A DNA stretch of 64,000 nt, taken from assembly GCF_039534165.1 (NCBI RefSeq), contig NZ_BAAAUX010000015.1, positions 1 to 64,000 of the forward strand, in the 5' to 3' direction. The translations under genes were made by a program, and so were the position numbers. Positions 1 to 7,015 of this stretch are shown piece by piece. The notes under the pieces are model-generated. The model saw only the letters and a program-made list of their open reading frames with translations. It was not told the DNA's origin and ran no database searches. The stretch is from Saccharopolyspora_D taberi. GTDB taxonomy: Bacteria; Actinomycetota; Actinomycetes; Mycobacteriales; Pseudonocardiaceae. Numbering within the stretch: position 1 is the first letter of the stretch; every line of letters starts with the position of its first letter.

Positions 1-1
1 C

Positions 2-223
2 CGGAACAACCCAGGCAACCCCGGAAACACCTCCAACCCCGGAAAGCCCGAGTTCCCCGGAAACCCAGCAAACCCCTGGGAAATCGGAAACGCCGCCAAC
101 ACCAGCCACACCCGCAGCCCCGAAACAGGCGACCACCGAACCGTCCGCTTGGCGTCTTCCCTGTTCACGTCGCCCAAGGGGCTCGAGAGCGGCCTCGACA
201 TGACTGGCAGCTCGTCCACTTAA
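2..223 (+). CDS. C-terminal end of a small Pro/Asn/Gly-rich protein (partial, start outside window)
   Basis: An open frame enters from the left edge and stops at the TAA at 221-223. The first ~25 residues are made of repeated NPGN/PGNT/PGKP-type units, encoded by copies of a CCGGAAACCC-like DNA repeat. The rest is an undistinguished Ser/Thr-rich tail ending in SSST. The stop lies on the first base of a long hairpin. I do not recognise a family. The frame may be a real gene whose 3' end was invaded by the palindromic repeat family seen elsewhere in the window, as in the gene ending at 51321, or simply an open frame across repeats. Confidence 0.35.
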   Translation, partial: RNNPGNPGNTSNPGKPEFPGNPANPWEIGNAANTSHTRSPETGDHRTVRLASSLFTSPKGLESGLDMTGSSST

Positions 224-270
224 CCCAGGCAACCCTGTAAACCCATGTGTTTATTGGGTTGCCTGGGTTA
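221..270. terminator. Long perfect hairpin (repeat-family palindrome), likely terminator
   Basis: A 15-bp perfect inverted repeat (TAACCCAGGCAACCC at 221-235, its complement at 256-270) encloses a second 5-bp stem (TAAAC/GTTTA). It starts at the stop codon of the left-edge frame. The sequence belongs to the GGTTTCC/CCGGAAACC repeat family also found near 1750, 49011 and 51285. There is no strong T-tract, so termination is an inference. Confidence 0.6.
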
Positions 271-319
271 AGTGTAGCCATTACAGTAATCGTTACACCG
301 CGTTGTAGAGGAGGTGAGC

Positions 320-547
320 ATGGACATCGACGGCTCGGTCACCCAGCGGGACGACGAATCGACCTTCGAAGCGGTCGCCCGATGGAGGCAGACCAGGGCC
401 GCCCTCGACCGTCTGATCAGGGAAAAGACCGAATTTGCGCTGCGCGAGGCGCGAACCGGCGGCATCACGCCAACCGAGATCGCGCACAGATGGCGCATGA
501 CCGAGGGCCGCGTTTACCAGCTGCTTCGGCAGCACGACATCGACTAA
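320..547 (+). CDS. Small helix-turn-helix protein (75 aa)
   Basis: The ATG at 320 is preferred over the in-frame GTG at 314 because a strong GAGGAGG ribosome site ends five bases before it. The C-terminal third has the pattern of a helix-turn-helix (PTEIAHRWRMTEGRVYQLLR), so DNA binding is likely. The N-terminal part is a charged, probably helical, dimerisation-like segment. It is a small regulator-type protein of the kind carried by actinobacterial mobile elements. No specific family is recognised and no target can be named. Confidence 0.6.
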   Translation: MDIDGSVTQRDDESTFEAVARWRQTRAALDRLIREKTEFALREARTGGITPTEIAHRWRMTEGRVYQLLRQHDID

Positions 548-640
548 CGCGAGCTGCTGACCGGGGATCCACCTCTCACCGCTTCACCCCGGCCAACAGC
601 GGAAGCCCCGAACACCCTTACGAGCATTGGAGCACCGCAA

Positions 641-955
641 GTGTCTACCACGAAGCCCAGCGCTGCCCAGGCGCGTGCGCATAACCTGTTCAAGATCGTG
701 AAGCAGCAGCACGCCGAGGTGAACCAGTTGGAGCGTCAGCCGGACCTGAGCGTGGCCGATCGCGAGGAGGCCGCCACGCTGCACGAGCACATCGCCATGA
801 GCTATCAGGCGCTGGCCGAGGTCTACCCGTTCGCGGCGAAGCTGTGGAACGGCCTCGCGTCCAGGGAGTACGGCAAGGCCGCGCGGCACCAGGTCGCGAT
901 GTTCTACTCCACTGCCGAGCCGGTGGCCGAGGTCGAGGAGGTGCTGGCGGCATGA
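641..955 (+). CDS. Conserved small hypothetical protein (104 aa)
   Basis: GTG start at 641 with a GGAG about nine bases upstream. The protein is mostly alpha-helical in appearance, with a middle part (HEHIAMSYQALAEVYPFAAKLW) that loosely resembles the AMED_5909-type small proteins of Pseudonocardiales, though this is a weak impression. The stop overlaps the start of the next gene (ATGA at 952), so the two are translationally coupled. No catalytic motif is visible and the function is unknown. Confidence 0.6.
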   Translation: MSTTKPSAAQARAHNLFKIVKQQHAEVNQLERQPDLSVADREEAATLHEHIAMSYQALAEVYPFAAKLWNGLASREYGKAARHQVAMFYSTAEPVAEVEEVLAA

Positions 956-1188
956 ACCGGACGTCCAACACCGACCGCCCGAACCGGCTGTTCACCGTGT
1001 TGCTCGTGGCCGGGTTCGCCGTGATGGGCGCCCTGGCGATTCTGTCGTTCGTCAACGGGTATCTGGTCGTGGGCTTCGCCTGCGTCGCCGGCTTCTTCGG
1101 CCTGTTCATCCCGGCCGACCGGCGGATCCGGAAGGCGCGATGCAAGCACGACGACGCCTCGTCTGGTGGTGATCGCGGTGAGCACTGA
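952..1188 (+). CDS. Small membrane protein (78 aa)
   Basis: Start ATG at 952 overlaps the previous stop as ATGA. Two hydrophobic segments, about residues 13-33 and 37-52, separated by a short loop, predict a two-helix membrane protein. A basic tail (RRIRKARCKHDD) would lie in the cytoplasm. Its 3' end overlaps the start of the Pycsar-effector-like gene, so it belongs to the same transcription unit. No family is recognised. Confidence 0.6.
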   Translation: MNRTSNTDRPNRLFTVLLVAGFAVMGALAILSFVNGYLVVGFACVAGFFGLFIPADRRIRKARCKHDDASSGGDRGEH

Positions 1189-1699
1189 GGCCGAGAAAGC
1201 CCGCGAAACCGACGACCAGGTGGTGGAGCTGGCGAAGTACACCGCGGAGGCTGCCCGCTGGGAGATCGGCCGGACCGGGCAGGGCGCATCGGCTCTGTTG
1301 AGCGCGCTGTCGTTCGTGGGCACGGTGACCGGTGCCGGCTTCGCGGTGCTGGCCAAGCAGGGCGGCTCACCACTGGCGGCCACGGTGATCGCCGTCGCGG
1401 CGGTGCTGCTGATGGCGGCGTTCTTGGGGATCGTGCTGTCGATCCGGCCGCGGCTTCCCCGCCCGGGGAAACCGGCGACGGGGTGGCCCATGCTGCTCGA
1501 TGTGCAGCGCGGGCCGGAACTCGAGCGGTTCTTCCAGAAGGCCGCGCAGGCCGCGGCGGAGTTCTACGCCGCGGACGCGCACACCCTCGCGCGGATCGCG
1601 GTCACCAAGCACCGGTGGATCCGCAAGGCGACCACCTGCGTCCTGGTCGGCTTCCCGATCGGGGTGTTCGGCGGGCTGGTGTACGCCCTCGGCTGGTGA
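1178..1699 (+). CDS. Pycsar effector-like membrane protein (PycTM / DUF5706 type)
   Basis: The 173-aa product starts at the GTG at 1178; an upstream GTG at 1166 is possible. It has an N-terminal soluble helix with E/R-rich ends, two adjacent transmembrane helices (about residues 42-63 and 69-90), a soluble middle containing a GWP motif and a helix of the form FYAADAHTLARIAVTKHRWIRKA, and a third hydrophobic helix at the C-terminus. This order matches actinobacterial proteins annotated as Pycsar system effectors, membrane proteins that respond to cyclic pyrimidine nucleotides and kill infected cells. No class III nucleotidyl cyclase (PycC) is next to it. Instead a GGDEF protein follows after ~340 bp. 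The architecture is a good match; the function here is inferred. Confidence 0.6.
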   Translation: MSTEAEKARETDDQVVELAKYTAEAARWEIGRTGQGASALLSALSFVGTVTGAGFAVLAKQGGSPLAATVIAVAAVLLMAAFLGIVLSIRPRLPRPGKPATGWPMLLDVQRGPELERFFQKAAQAAAEFYAADAHTLARIAVTKHRWIRKATTCVLVGFPIGVFGGLVYALGW

Positions 1700-1744
1700 C
1701 CCGGCGAGTTCCTGAACAGCAGGAACGCGCGTTCACGGCTCGCA

Positions 1745-1857
1745 CTCCGACCGGAAACACCTGAAACCCCGGCATCGCCTTAAACCCCTGGGTTCCCGTG
1801 GTTCCCGTGGTTTCCGGGGATGCAGGGGATGCAGGGGATTCCGGCAACACCGGGTGG
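1745..1857. repeat. Cluster of short GGTTTCC/CCGGAAAC repeats between genes
   Basis: The 340-bp gap between the Pycsar-like gene and the GGDEF gene contains CCGGAAACACC, three near-tandem GTTCCCGTG units and two GATGCAGGG units, with partial inverted complements (GGAAAC/GTTTCC). These are degenerate relatives of the hairpins at 221-270, 49011-49058 and 51285-51326. The remaining part of the gap (about 1860-2025) must hold the promoter of the next operon, but I cannot point to convincing -35/-10 boxes. Confidence 0.55.
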
Positions 1858-2039
1858 AGTGCCGAGCCGGCTTACGAGGAAGTGACGCGGGCCCTGGCGG
1901 GCGGGATGCAGCCCGTTGATCCCACCAGGGCCCGGCGTCGGTAACCCCAACCAATCCATTGAGGTCAACGTCCCTCGGCGCGGAAGGGCAGACGAACCAC
2001 GCCCGTGCTCAGGGATCGCTCTCCCGGAGGAGGACACCA

Positions 2040-2735
2040 GTGTCTCTCAACGTCGAAACGGTTGTCACCGCGGCCGCCGCGGTGACAACCGCAGCGGGGT
2101 GGGCCGCCACTGCCTACCGGCTGCGTCACCGAACCCGGCAACTCGACCATGCCCGGCGCGACCCGGTCACCGGGCTGCGGACCCGCGCGAGCTTCGAACC
2201 GGCCGCCAGCGAGGCGCTGAACAGCGCCGACGTCGTCGGACTGCTCGATCTGGACGGGTTCAAACCGATCAACGACGCCCACGGCCACCCTGCGGGCGAC
2301 CAGGTGCTGCGAGCGGTGGCCGGCCGCCTGCACGCCCAGCTCGGCGAGGCGGCGGTGACCGGGCGGCTCGGCGGCGACGAGCTCGCGTTCGTCACGAACC
2401 TGGATCCGGAGGCGTTCCGCCACCAGCTCGACGAGCTGGTGGAGGTGCTGACCGCACCGATCCCGGTCGACGGCGTCGGCGAGGTCTGCGTCGGGGTGTC
2501 GCTGGGGGTGACGTTCCTGGATCTCCTGCCGTCGCGGGCCCCGGTGCTGCCGGAAGCGCTGGCGGCCGCGGACTTGGCGATGTACGAGGCCAAGGTTTCG
2601 GGGGCCGGGTGGCGGCTGTACGACCCGGAGGTGCACGCGGTGCGGCCGGTCGCGTCGATCTGCCCGGCACCGCGGTGGCGCGTGCGCGAGCACGGGCCGG
2701 CCGCGCTGGCGCAGCAGGGGGTGGATCACCGATGA
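2040..2735 (+). CDS. GGDEF-domain protein (diguanylate cyclase-like), membrane-anchored
   Basis: GTG start at 2040 follows a strong GGAGGAGG. The 231-aa product has a short hydrophobic N-terminus (about residues 6-26), a basic linker, then a GGDEF domain: RDPVTGLRTRASFE, the metal/substrate segment DLDGFKPINDAHGH, the signature GGDEL, and a C-terminal DLAMYEAK. Key catalytic positions (D of DLDGFK, the N, the acidic pair in GGDEL) are kept, so activity is possible. The RxxD inhibitory site is absent. It is the first gene of an overlapping operon to 5248. A paralogue with the same plan lies at 47606-48310. Confidence 0.8.
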   Translation: MSLNVETVVTAAAAVTTAAGWAATAYRLRHRTRQLDHARRDPVTGLRTRASFEPAASEALNSADVVGLLDLDGFKPINDAHGHPAGDQVLRAVAGRLHAQLGEAAVTGRLGGDELAFVTNLDPEAFRHQLDELVEVLTAPIPVDGVGEVCVGVSLGVTFLDLLPSRAPVLPEALAAADLAMYEAKVSGAGWRLYDPEVHAVRPVASICPAPRWRVREHGPAALAQQGVDHR

Positions 2736-3301
2736 CCGCGTCGTTGCAGATCCCCGCCGCGCTGCTGGAGCTTCCGCCGGACAAGGGTGCGCTGGTCGCG
2801 CTGGTCGGGCCGCCCGGCTCCGGCAAGTCGACCTTCGCCGCCGCGCTCGTGAAGCAGGTGGCGCGGCCGGTATCGGTGCTGTGCCTGGACGAGTATCGCG
2901 CCCGGGTGTCGGCCTGGGGTGACGAAGCCGATCAGTATGTGACGCCGTGGGCCGTGGCCAACCTGCACATCGACCTCGATGAGCACCTGGCGCAGCGGCG
3001 CCTGGTGGTGGTCGACGCGACCAACGCCGAGTCCCCGCACCGTCGCCAGCTGCTCGAGATCGCCGCCCGGCACGGTGCGGTCACCGCGGCCGCGGTCCTG
3101 CTGCCGGCGCTCGGGGTGTGCCAGGCCCACAACGCGCAGCGGGATCCGACCGTCGGCGCCTGCGGCTGGGCCCGGCAGGTGCCCGCCGTGAAGGTGGCCG
3201 ACATGCACGCGGCCATCACCGGCGACCTGCCGCACCTGGCCGACGAAGGCTGGGCGCCCGTGGTGCTCGCCGACCACGCCCGTGCGGCAGAAACGAGGTG
3301 A
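2732..3301 (+). CDS. P-loop AAA ATPase / polynucleotide kinase-like protein
   Basis: ATG at 2732 overlaps the stop of the GGDEF gene. The 189-aa product has Walker A GPPGSGKST at about residues 28-36, a following LDEYR, and a hydrophobic strand ending VVVDATN that matches the motif of the polynucleotide kinase/zeta-toxin-like group of small P-loop kinases. It probably phosphorylates a nucleotide, nucleic acid end or small molecule; the substrate cannot be told. It is coupled to the HTH gene downstream, whose ribosome site overlaps its stop. Confidence 0.7.
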   Translation: MTASLQIPAALLELPPDKGALVALVGPPGSGKSTFAAALVKQVARPVSVLCLDEYRARVSAWGDEADQYVTPWAVANLHIDLDEHLAQRRLVVVDATNAESPHRRQLLEIAARHGAVTAAAVLLPALGVCQAHNAQRDPTVGACGWARQVPAVKVADMHAAITGDLPHLADEGWAPVVLADHARAAETR

Positions 3302-3306
3302 GTGCG

Positions 3307-4149
3307 ATGACGCTGACCGTCGTTGCCCCGCGCACCCTGGTCCAGCCGGACGGGCCGTTCGTCGACGCCGAGCCGGTGCGCCGGCACGTGCGCGGATTGC
3401 AGGCCGCGGGCATCGGATGGCGGCGCGTGGCCGAGCTGGCCGGGCTGTCCCCGAGCGTGCTGACCCGCCTGTTGTACGGCGGCAACAACGTGCCCCCATC
3501 CCGACGGGTCCGGCGTGCCACGGCCGAGCGGATTCTCGCTGTTCAGATCGATATCGACAGCCCGGCCGCGGGCAGCCTGGTCGACGCGACCGGCACCCGA
3601 CGGCGGCTCCAGGCGCTCGTCGCGATCGGCTGGGCCCAGACCTGGCTCGCCGCCGAGCTCGGGCTCAGCTCCGACGAGGTGGGCGCGATCCTGCACACCG
3701 ACCGCCGGGTGCGGGGCGGTACCGACCGGGCGGTGCGGGCGCTGTACGAACAGTGGTGGGACTGCCCGCCGCCGCAGGAGACCGCCCGGCAGCAGGCGGC
3801 GGCGTCGCACTCGCGCAAGCTCGCCACGTCCTATGGGTGGGCGCCGCCGATGGCCTGGGATGACGCCGCGCTCGACGACCCGGACGCGGTGCCCGACGGG
3901 CTGGCCGAGGAGCAGGTCGACGACGTCGACGAGATCGCGGTCGAGCTCGCCTGCGAGGGCAAGCGCCGCGCCGCGCAGCTGCGGCCCGTCGACCGGGACG
4001 CGGCGATCCGCGTCCTTGCCGCGCAGGGGATGAGTGTCACGGGGATCGTCAAGCGGCTGCGGACCTCGGCCCCGACGGTGCAGCAGGTCCTCGCACCCAC
4101 CGAAGCCAACGAGACCGGCGCGCCCGCCGAGGTGGGTGATGCCGCGTGA
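3307..4149 (+). CDS. Helix-turn-helix protein (280 aa), actinobacterial mobile-element type
   Basis: ATG at 3307 is chosen because GAGGTGAG sits five bases upstream; a GTG at 3298 is also in frame. Three HTH-like segments are visible: about residues 35-60 (WRRVAELAGLSPSVLTRLL), 105-125 (WLAAELGLSSDEVGAIL) and near 235-260 (GMSVTGIVKRLRTSAPTVQQVL). Proteins of this plan are common in actinophages and conjugative elements of actinobacteria. It probably binds DNA, with the target unknown. The C-terminal half is acidic. Stop and next start overlap (TGATG). Confidence 0.65.
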   Translation: MTLTVVAPRTLVQPDGPFVDAEPVRRHVRGLQAAGIGWRRVAELAGLSPSVLTRLLYGGNNVPPSRRVRRATAERILAVQIDIDSPAAGSLVDATGTRRRLQALVAIGWAQTWLAAELGLSSDEVGAILHTDRRVRGGTDRAVRALYEQWWDCPPPQETARQQAAASHSRKLATSYGWAPPMAWDDAALDDPDAVPDGLAEEQVDDVDEIAVELACEGKRRAAQLRPVDRDAAIRVLAAQGMSVTGIVKRLRTSAPTVQQVLAPTEANETGAPAEVGDAA

Positions 4150-4907
4150 TGGGGCGCTCGCACGCCCTCAGCGGGTGGTGCGCCGGGCTGGCCGTGGCCG
4201 GGAGCCTCGGCCAGCACCACCCGGCGGGCAAGCTCGTGCTGGCCACCGTGACCGCCGGATTCGCGCTGCTGCCCGATCTCGACCACCGCGGTTCGACGGC
4301 CTCCCGGCTGCTGGGGCCGGTCACCGCGGCGGTGTCGTGGCTGGTGCGCACGATCGCGGTGGTGATCTACCGCTACACCGCCGGCCCGCGCGACGAGCCG
4401 GTCTCCGGGGAGCACCGCACGTTCTGGCATTCCGGCGTCGCGGCCGGGCTGCTGGGCCTGGCGGCCGGGTACGGCACCGCGGCCGGCGGGCACCTGGTGG
4501 TGCTCGGTGTGCTGGTCACCGGGGTGCTGCTGGCTGTGGCCGCGCTGGGCGACTGGGTGCTGCTGCCTGCCGGGTTCGCGCTGGTCGCGGCCTTCGTGCA
4601 GGGGCCACAGGCCGTGCTCGACGACGTGGCCGGCTGGCCGATCGGCGTCGTGGTCGCCGTGGGCTGTGTGGTGCACGACCTCGGCGACATGCTCACCAAG
4701 TCCGGCTGCCCGCTGTTGTGGCCGGTGCCGATCGCCGGGGAGACCTTCTTCGAACTGCGGCCTCCGTCCTGGTTGCGGTTCCGCACGGGCGGGCCAGTAG
4801 AGAACATCGTCGTCTTCCCCGCCCTGGCGGTCGCGGCCGTGTTGCTGGTGCCGGGTGTGTGGCCGGTGGTATCGACGCTGTTCACGCGCCTGGGAGCGGT
4901 GGCATGA
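4149..4907 (+). CDS. YdjM/DUF457-type membrane metal-dependent hydrolase
   Basis: The 252-aa protein begins GRSHALSG, followed by alternating hydrophobic helices and the conserved polar motifs LLPDLDH and EHRTFWHS. These supply the His/Asp residues typical of the YdjM (LexA-regulated, inner membrane) family of putative metal-dependent hydrolases. About five membrane segments are predicted. Members are frequent on mycobacterial and actinobacterial phages and plasmids; the true substrate is not known. The ATG at 4149 shares one base with the previous stop. An in-frame GTG at 4146 is an alternative. Confidence 0.75.
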   Translation: MGRSHALSGWCAGLAVAGSLGQHHPAGKLVLATVTAGFALLPDLDHRGSTASRLLGPVTAAVSWLVRTIAVVIYRYTAGPRDEPVSGEHRTFWHSGVAAGLLGLAAGYGTAAGGHLVVLGVLVTGVLLAVAALGDWVLLPAGFALVAAFVQGPQAVLDDVAGWPIGVVVAVGCVVHDLGDMLTKSGCPLLWPVPIAGETFFELRPPSWLRFRTGGPVENIVVFPALAVAAVLLVPGVWPVVSTLFTRLGAVA

Positions 4908-5248
4908 CCGAGCCGCCGACGCCGTGCGCCCGGTGCGGGCAGCCGATGGTGATGAGCCGGCAGGCCCCGCCGGGCGTGCGCCGCCACAAGTCCCGGCGGC
5001 TGTGCACCAGCTGCTACCCACGCGTGCTCGAACGCGGTGAGCTGGAGTGCTACCCGCGGCTGCGGCGCTCCAGCGACAACGTGCTGGAGGAGTACCAACA
5101 CCTGCATGAACAGGGCATTCGCAGCAGGGCGGTCCTCGCCTCCCGGCTGGGTCTGTCGCCAGGCGCGCTGTCGACCCTGCTCTGGCGCGCCCGCCGCGCC
5201 GGCGATGAGCGCGCCGAGAAACCACTCACCCGAAGGGATCGGCTGTAA
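4904..5248 (+). CDS. Zinc-ribbon plus helix-turn-helix small protein
   Basis: The start ATG at 4904 overlaps the upstream stop. The 114-aa product opens with CARCGQP, continues to CTSCYPR (four cysteines, a treble-clef/zinc-ribbon spacing), and ends with an HTH (VLASRLGLSPGALSTLLWRARR). It resembles phage and plasmid DNA-binding proteins of actinobacteria. It is the last gene of the overlapping run that starts at 2040 and probably regulates the element; the target is unknown. Confidence 0.65.
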   Translation: MTEPPTPCARCGQPMVMSRQAPPGVRRHKSRRLCTSCYPRVLERGELECYPRLRRSSDNVLEEYQHLHEQGIRSRAVLASRLGLSPGALSTLLWRARRAGDERAEKPLTRRDRL

Positions 5249-5314
5249 ACACGCCGCGCCCCGCCGTCGGAGTGCGGGTGGATGGTGCAGCCGAGCAAGG
5301 GGAATGGAGAGGTC

Positions 5315-5653
5315 ATGTCTGATCTGGCGGAGTTCCACAAGAAGACCGCGATCACCGCGCGGTTCGACGACTGGCCGGAGAACCAGACGCTGCTCTACGT
5401 GGCGCTGGGGCTGGCCAACGAAGCCGGCGAAGTGGCCGGCGCGATCAAAAAGGCTGTTCGCGACGACGGCGGTGAGATCACCGAACAGCGGCGGCAAGAA
5501 GTGACCGACGAGATCGGCGACGTGCTCTGGTACGCCGCCCGTCTCGCCGAGCTCGTCGGGATCACCCTCGACGACGCGGTGGCCGCCAACATCACCAAGG
5601 TCCGCCGCAGGCTGGCCAACGGCACGCTCTCCGGCAGCGGCGGCGACCGATAA
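5315..5653 (+). CDS. MazG-like nucleotide pyrophosphohydrolase
   Basis: ATG at 5315 has GGAGAGG directly upstream. The 112-aa protein shows the MazG all-alpha NTP pyrophosphohydrolase signature: LANEAGEVAGAIKKAV, then DEIGDVLWYAARLAEL. This gives the E-x-x-E and E-x-x-D metal-binding pairs. Such enzymes hydrolyse (d)NTPs to monophosphates and act as house-cleaning enzymes or as part of phage/plasmid nucleotide control. The length fits the single-domain family. It is separated from the preceding operon by 66 bp. Confidence 0.85.
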   Translation: MSDLAEFHKKTAITARFDDWPENQTLLYVALGLANEAGEVAGAIKKAVRDDGGEITEQRRQEVTDEIGDVLWYAARLAELVGITLDDAVAANITKVRRRLANGTLSGSGGDR

Positions 5654-5707
5654 CAAATGGCCGGCGACGGTCTACGGATACGCCCTGACCAGCACTTTCA
5701 TGTGAAG

Positions 5708-5730
5708 CGTGGGTGACGTCCCCACGTTTT
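5708..5730 (+). terminator. Short hairpin with T-tract after the MazG-like gene
   Basis: CGTGGG (5708-5713) pairs with CCCACG (5721-5726) and is followed by TTTT. This is a compact intrinsic terminator 55 bp past the MazG stop. Confidence 0.5.
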
Positions 5731-5741
5731 CCCAACACCGG

Positions 5742-5761
5742 CAGGCCACGGTGGTGGCCTG
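5742..5761. promoter_or_regulatory. Palindrome just upstream of the PP2C-like gene
   Basis: CAGGCCAC and GTGGCCTG (8-bp arms, 4-base spacer) end about ten bases before the ribosome-binding region of the gene at 5783. It could be an operator or an mRNA hairpin affecting translation; no protein partner can be assigned. Confidence 0.35.
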
Positions 5762-5782
5762 GGATCTACGAAAGGAATCAGG

Positions 5783-6556
5783 ATGACGATGATCAGTGAG
5801 GCGATGACGAGCACGGCGGACTGGGAACTGCGCGCTCCCGGTGTGGCCGAGGGCCTGGCCGTCACCGTCGCAACAGCCACCCACCCCGGCGACCAGCCTG
5901 TCCAGGCCGACGCGGTGGCCGTGGAGCACTACGCGACCGCCGGCACCGTCGCGGCCTGCGTGATGGACGGCAAGGGCACCTCGGCGGAAACGGCGCGCAA
6001 GATGCCGGTGTGCGCGGAGTCGGCGGTCATGCTCGCCGCTCGCTACGGCGCGCTGAACGGGCTGGCCACGGCCGGATCGATGCTCACCGACACTGGGCAG
6101 GAGTTCGTGGACGTCGACGGCGTGGGGGCGCTCGCGGTGGTCCGGCCTGGGGCCCCGGTGGTCGTGGTGCACGTCGGACGCGCCCGCGGCTACGCCGTCG
6201 ACGGTGACGGCGGCCTGGTCGAGCTGACCGAGGACGCCACCCACGGGCAGCAGCTCCGTATCCAGGGCCACAGCGAGGAACAGGCGCGGGCCTACGACCG
6301 GCTGCAACGGGTCACCCTGGCGCGATCGAGCGTGGGAACCATCCCCGCCGCGATCACCGATCATCCCGTCGTTCTGCTCACCACCGATGGGGTGCACGCC
6401 GTCCTGGGGCACGACCGGATGGCCGCGCTCGTCCAACAGCACCGGCACGGCGGACCTGCCGAGCTGGCAGAGCAGTTGCTGACCGCCGCGCTCGAGAACG
6501 GCCGCCCCGGACAGCGCGACAACGCCTCGGTGGCGGTCATCGCCGTCACCCGGTAA
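5783..6556 (+). CDS. PP2C-type serine/threonine phosphatase-like protein
   Basis: The 257-aa protein carries the PPM/PP2C metal motifs in order: the Asp in DAVAV (about residue 39), MDGKG (about residue 62), LLTTDGV (about residue 195) and RDNASVAVI near the C-terminus. It should be a cytosolic Mn/Mg-dependent phosphatase that removes phosphate from Ser/Thr, acting on an unknown partner. A GAATCAGG precedes the ATG. It stands alone between two terminator hairpins. No kinase gene is adjacent. Confidence 0.75.
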   Translation: MTMISEAMTSTADWELRAPGVAEGLAVTVATATHPGDQPVQADAVAVEHYATAGTVAACVMDGKGTSAETARKMPVCAESAVMLAARYGALNGLATAGSMLTDTGQEFVDVDGVGALAVVRPGAPVVVVHVGRARGYAVDGDGGLVELTEDATHGQQLRIQGHSEEQARAYDRLQRVTLARSSVGTIPAAITDHPVVLLTTDGVHAVLGHDRMAALVQQHRHGGPAELAEQLLTAALENGRPGQRDNASVAVIAVTR

Positions 6557-6618
6557 GGCCGGCTGCATTACCGGCGTCATGGCTCGGCAACTAACCGCTC
6601 GAAGCTGACGCCCCTGGA

Positions 6619-6646
6619 CCCCGGAGTCCGATGAACGGCTCCGGGG
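6619..6646 (+). terminator. Hairpin downstream of the PP2C-like gene
   Basis: CCCCGGAG (6619-6626) is perfectly complementary to CTCCGGGG (6639-6646), about 60 bp past the stop. Confidence 0.4.
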
Positions 6647-6717
6647 CGTGTCCGAGTACACCATGTGATCGAGTGCGGCATCATCCTTTGTGGGCCCGGC
6701 GCCGGAGCTCGCAACAA

Positions 6718-6758
6718 GACGCCCTCCCGGCCAAACTCGTCTTGGCCGGGAGGGCGTC
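6718..6758. terminator. Strong bidirectional terminator between convergent genes
   Basis: GACGCCCTCCCGGCCAA and TTGGCCGGGAGGGCGTC form a perfect 17-bp stem with a 7-base loop. It lies between the rightward PP2C-like gene and the leftward DUF397 gene and ends 36 bp from the latter's stop, so it probably terminates both. Confidence 0.75.
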
Positions 6759-6794
6759 TCGTTCTTCAGCACACTGTTGTGGGCAGTGGGGCGG

Positions 6795-7013
6795 TCAGTC
6801 GAACTCGCCAGCCTTGACGCCGGCGATGAACGCCATCCACTCACCTGCGGTGAAGTAATGCGGTGGCCGGCTGCGGTCCTTGCTGTCGCGCAGCCAGCGG
6901 CCGCCGTCGGCGGCGAGGCCGACTTCGACGCATTGGCCGTTCTCACCGCTGTAACTGGACTTGCGGAAGACGACCTGGTCAGACTCCTGCGCCTCGCGCA
7001 TGTGGTTGTTCAC
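6795..7013 (-). CDS. DUF397 domain protein
   Basis: The 72-aa product has the DUF397 hallmark: FRKSSYSGENGQCVEVG, then the RDSKDR segment and the WMAFIAGVKAGEFD end. The GTG at 7013 is chosen because AAGGAGG at the end of the upstream regulator gene is correctly spaced. Longer in-frame extensions run antisense through the regulator. DUF397 proteins are encoded directly after XRE/DUF5753 regulators throughout actinomycetes, and in Streptomyces such pairs behave like toxin-antitoxin or antibiotic-production regulators. The role here is inferred from that pairing. Confidence 0.85.
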   Translation of the reverse strand: MNNHMREAQESDQVVFRKSSYSGENGQCVEVGLAADGGRWLRDSKDRSRPPHYFTAGEWMAFIAGVKAGEFD

Positions 7014-7015
7014 TT

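Noticed and set aside
1..120. Spaced CCGGAAAC repeats at the left edge as a CRISPR array
   Set aside because: Units are irregular (9-20 bp), spacers are not of constant length, and the same units recur as hairpins elsewhere.
1780..2037. Collagen-like GxP repeats on the minus strand
   Set aside because: They are produced by the tandem GGTTCCC/GATGCAGGG DNA repeats; no ribosome site and no extension into a domain.
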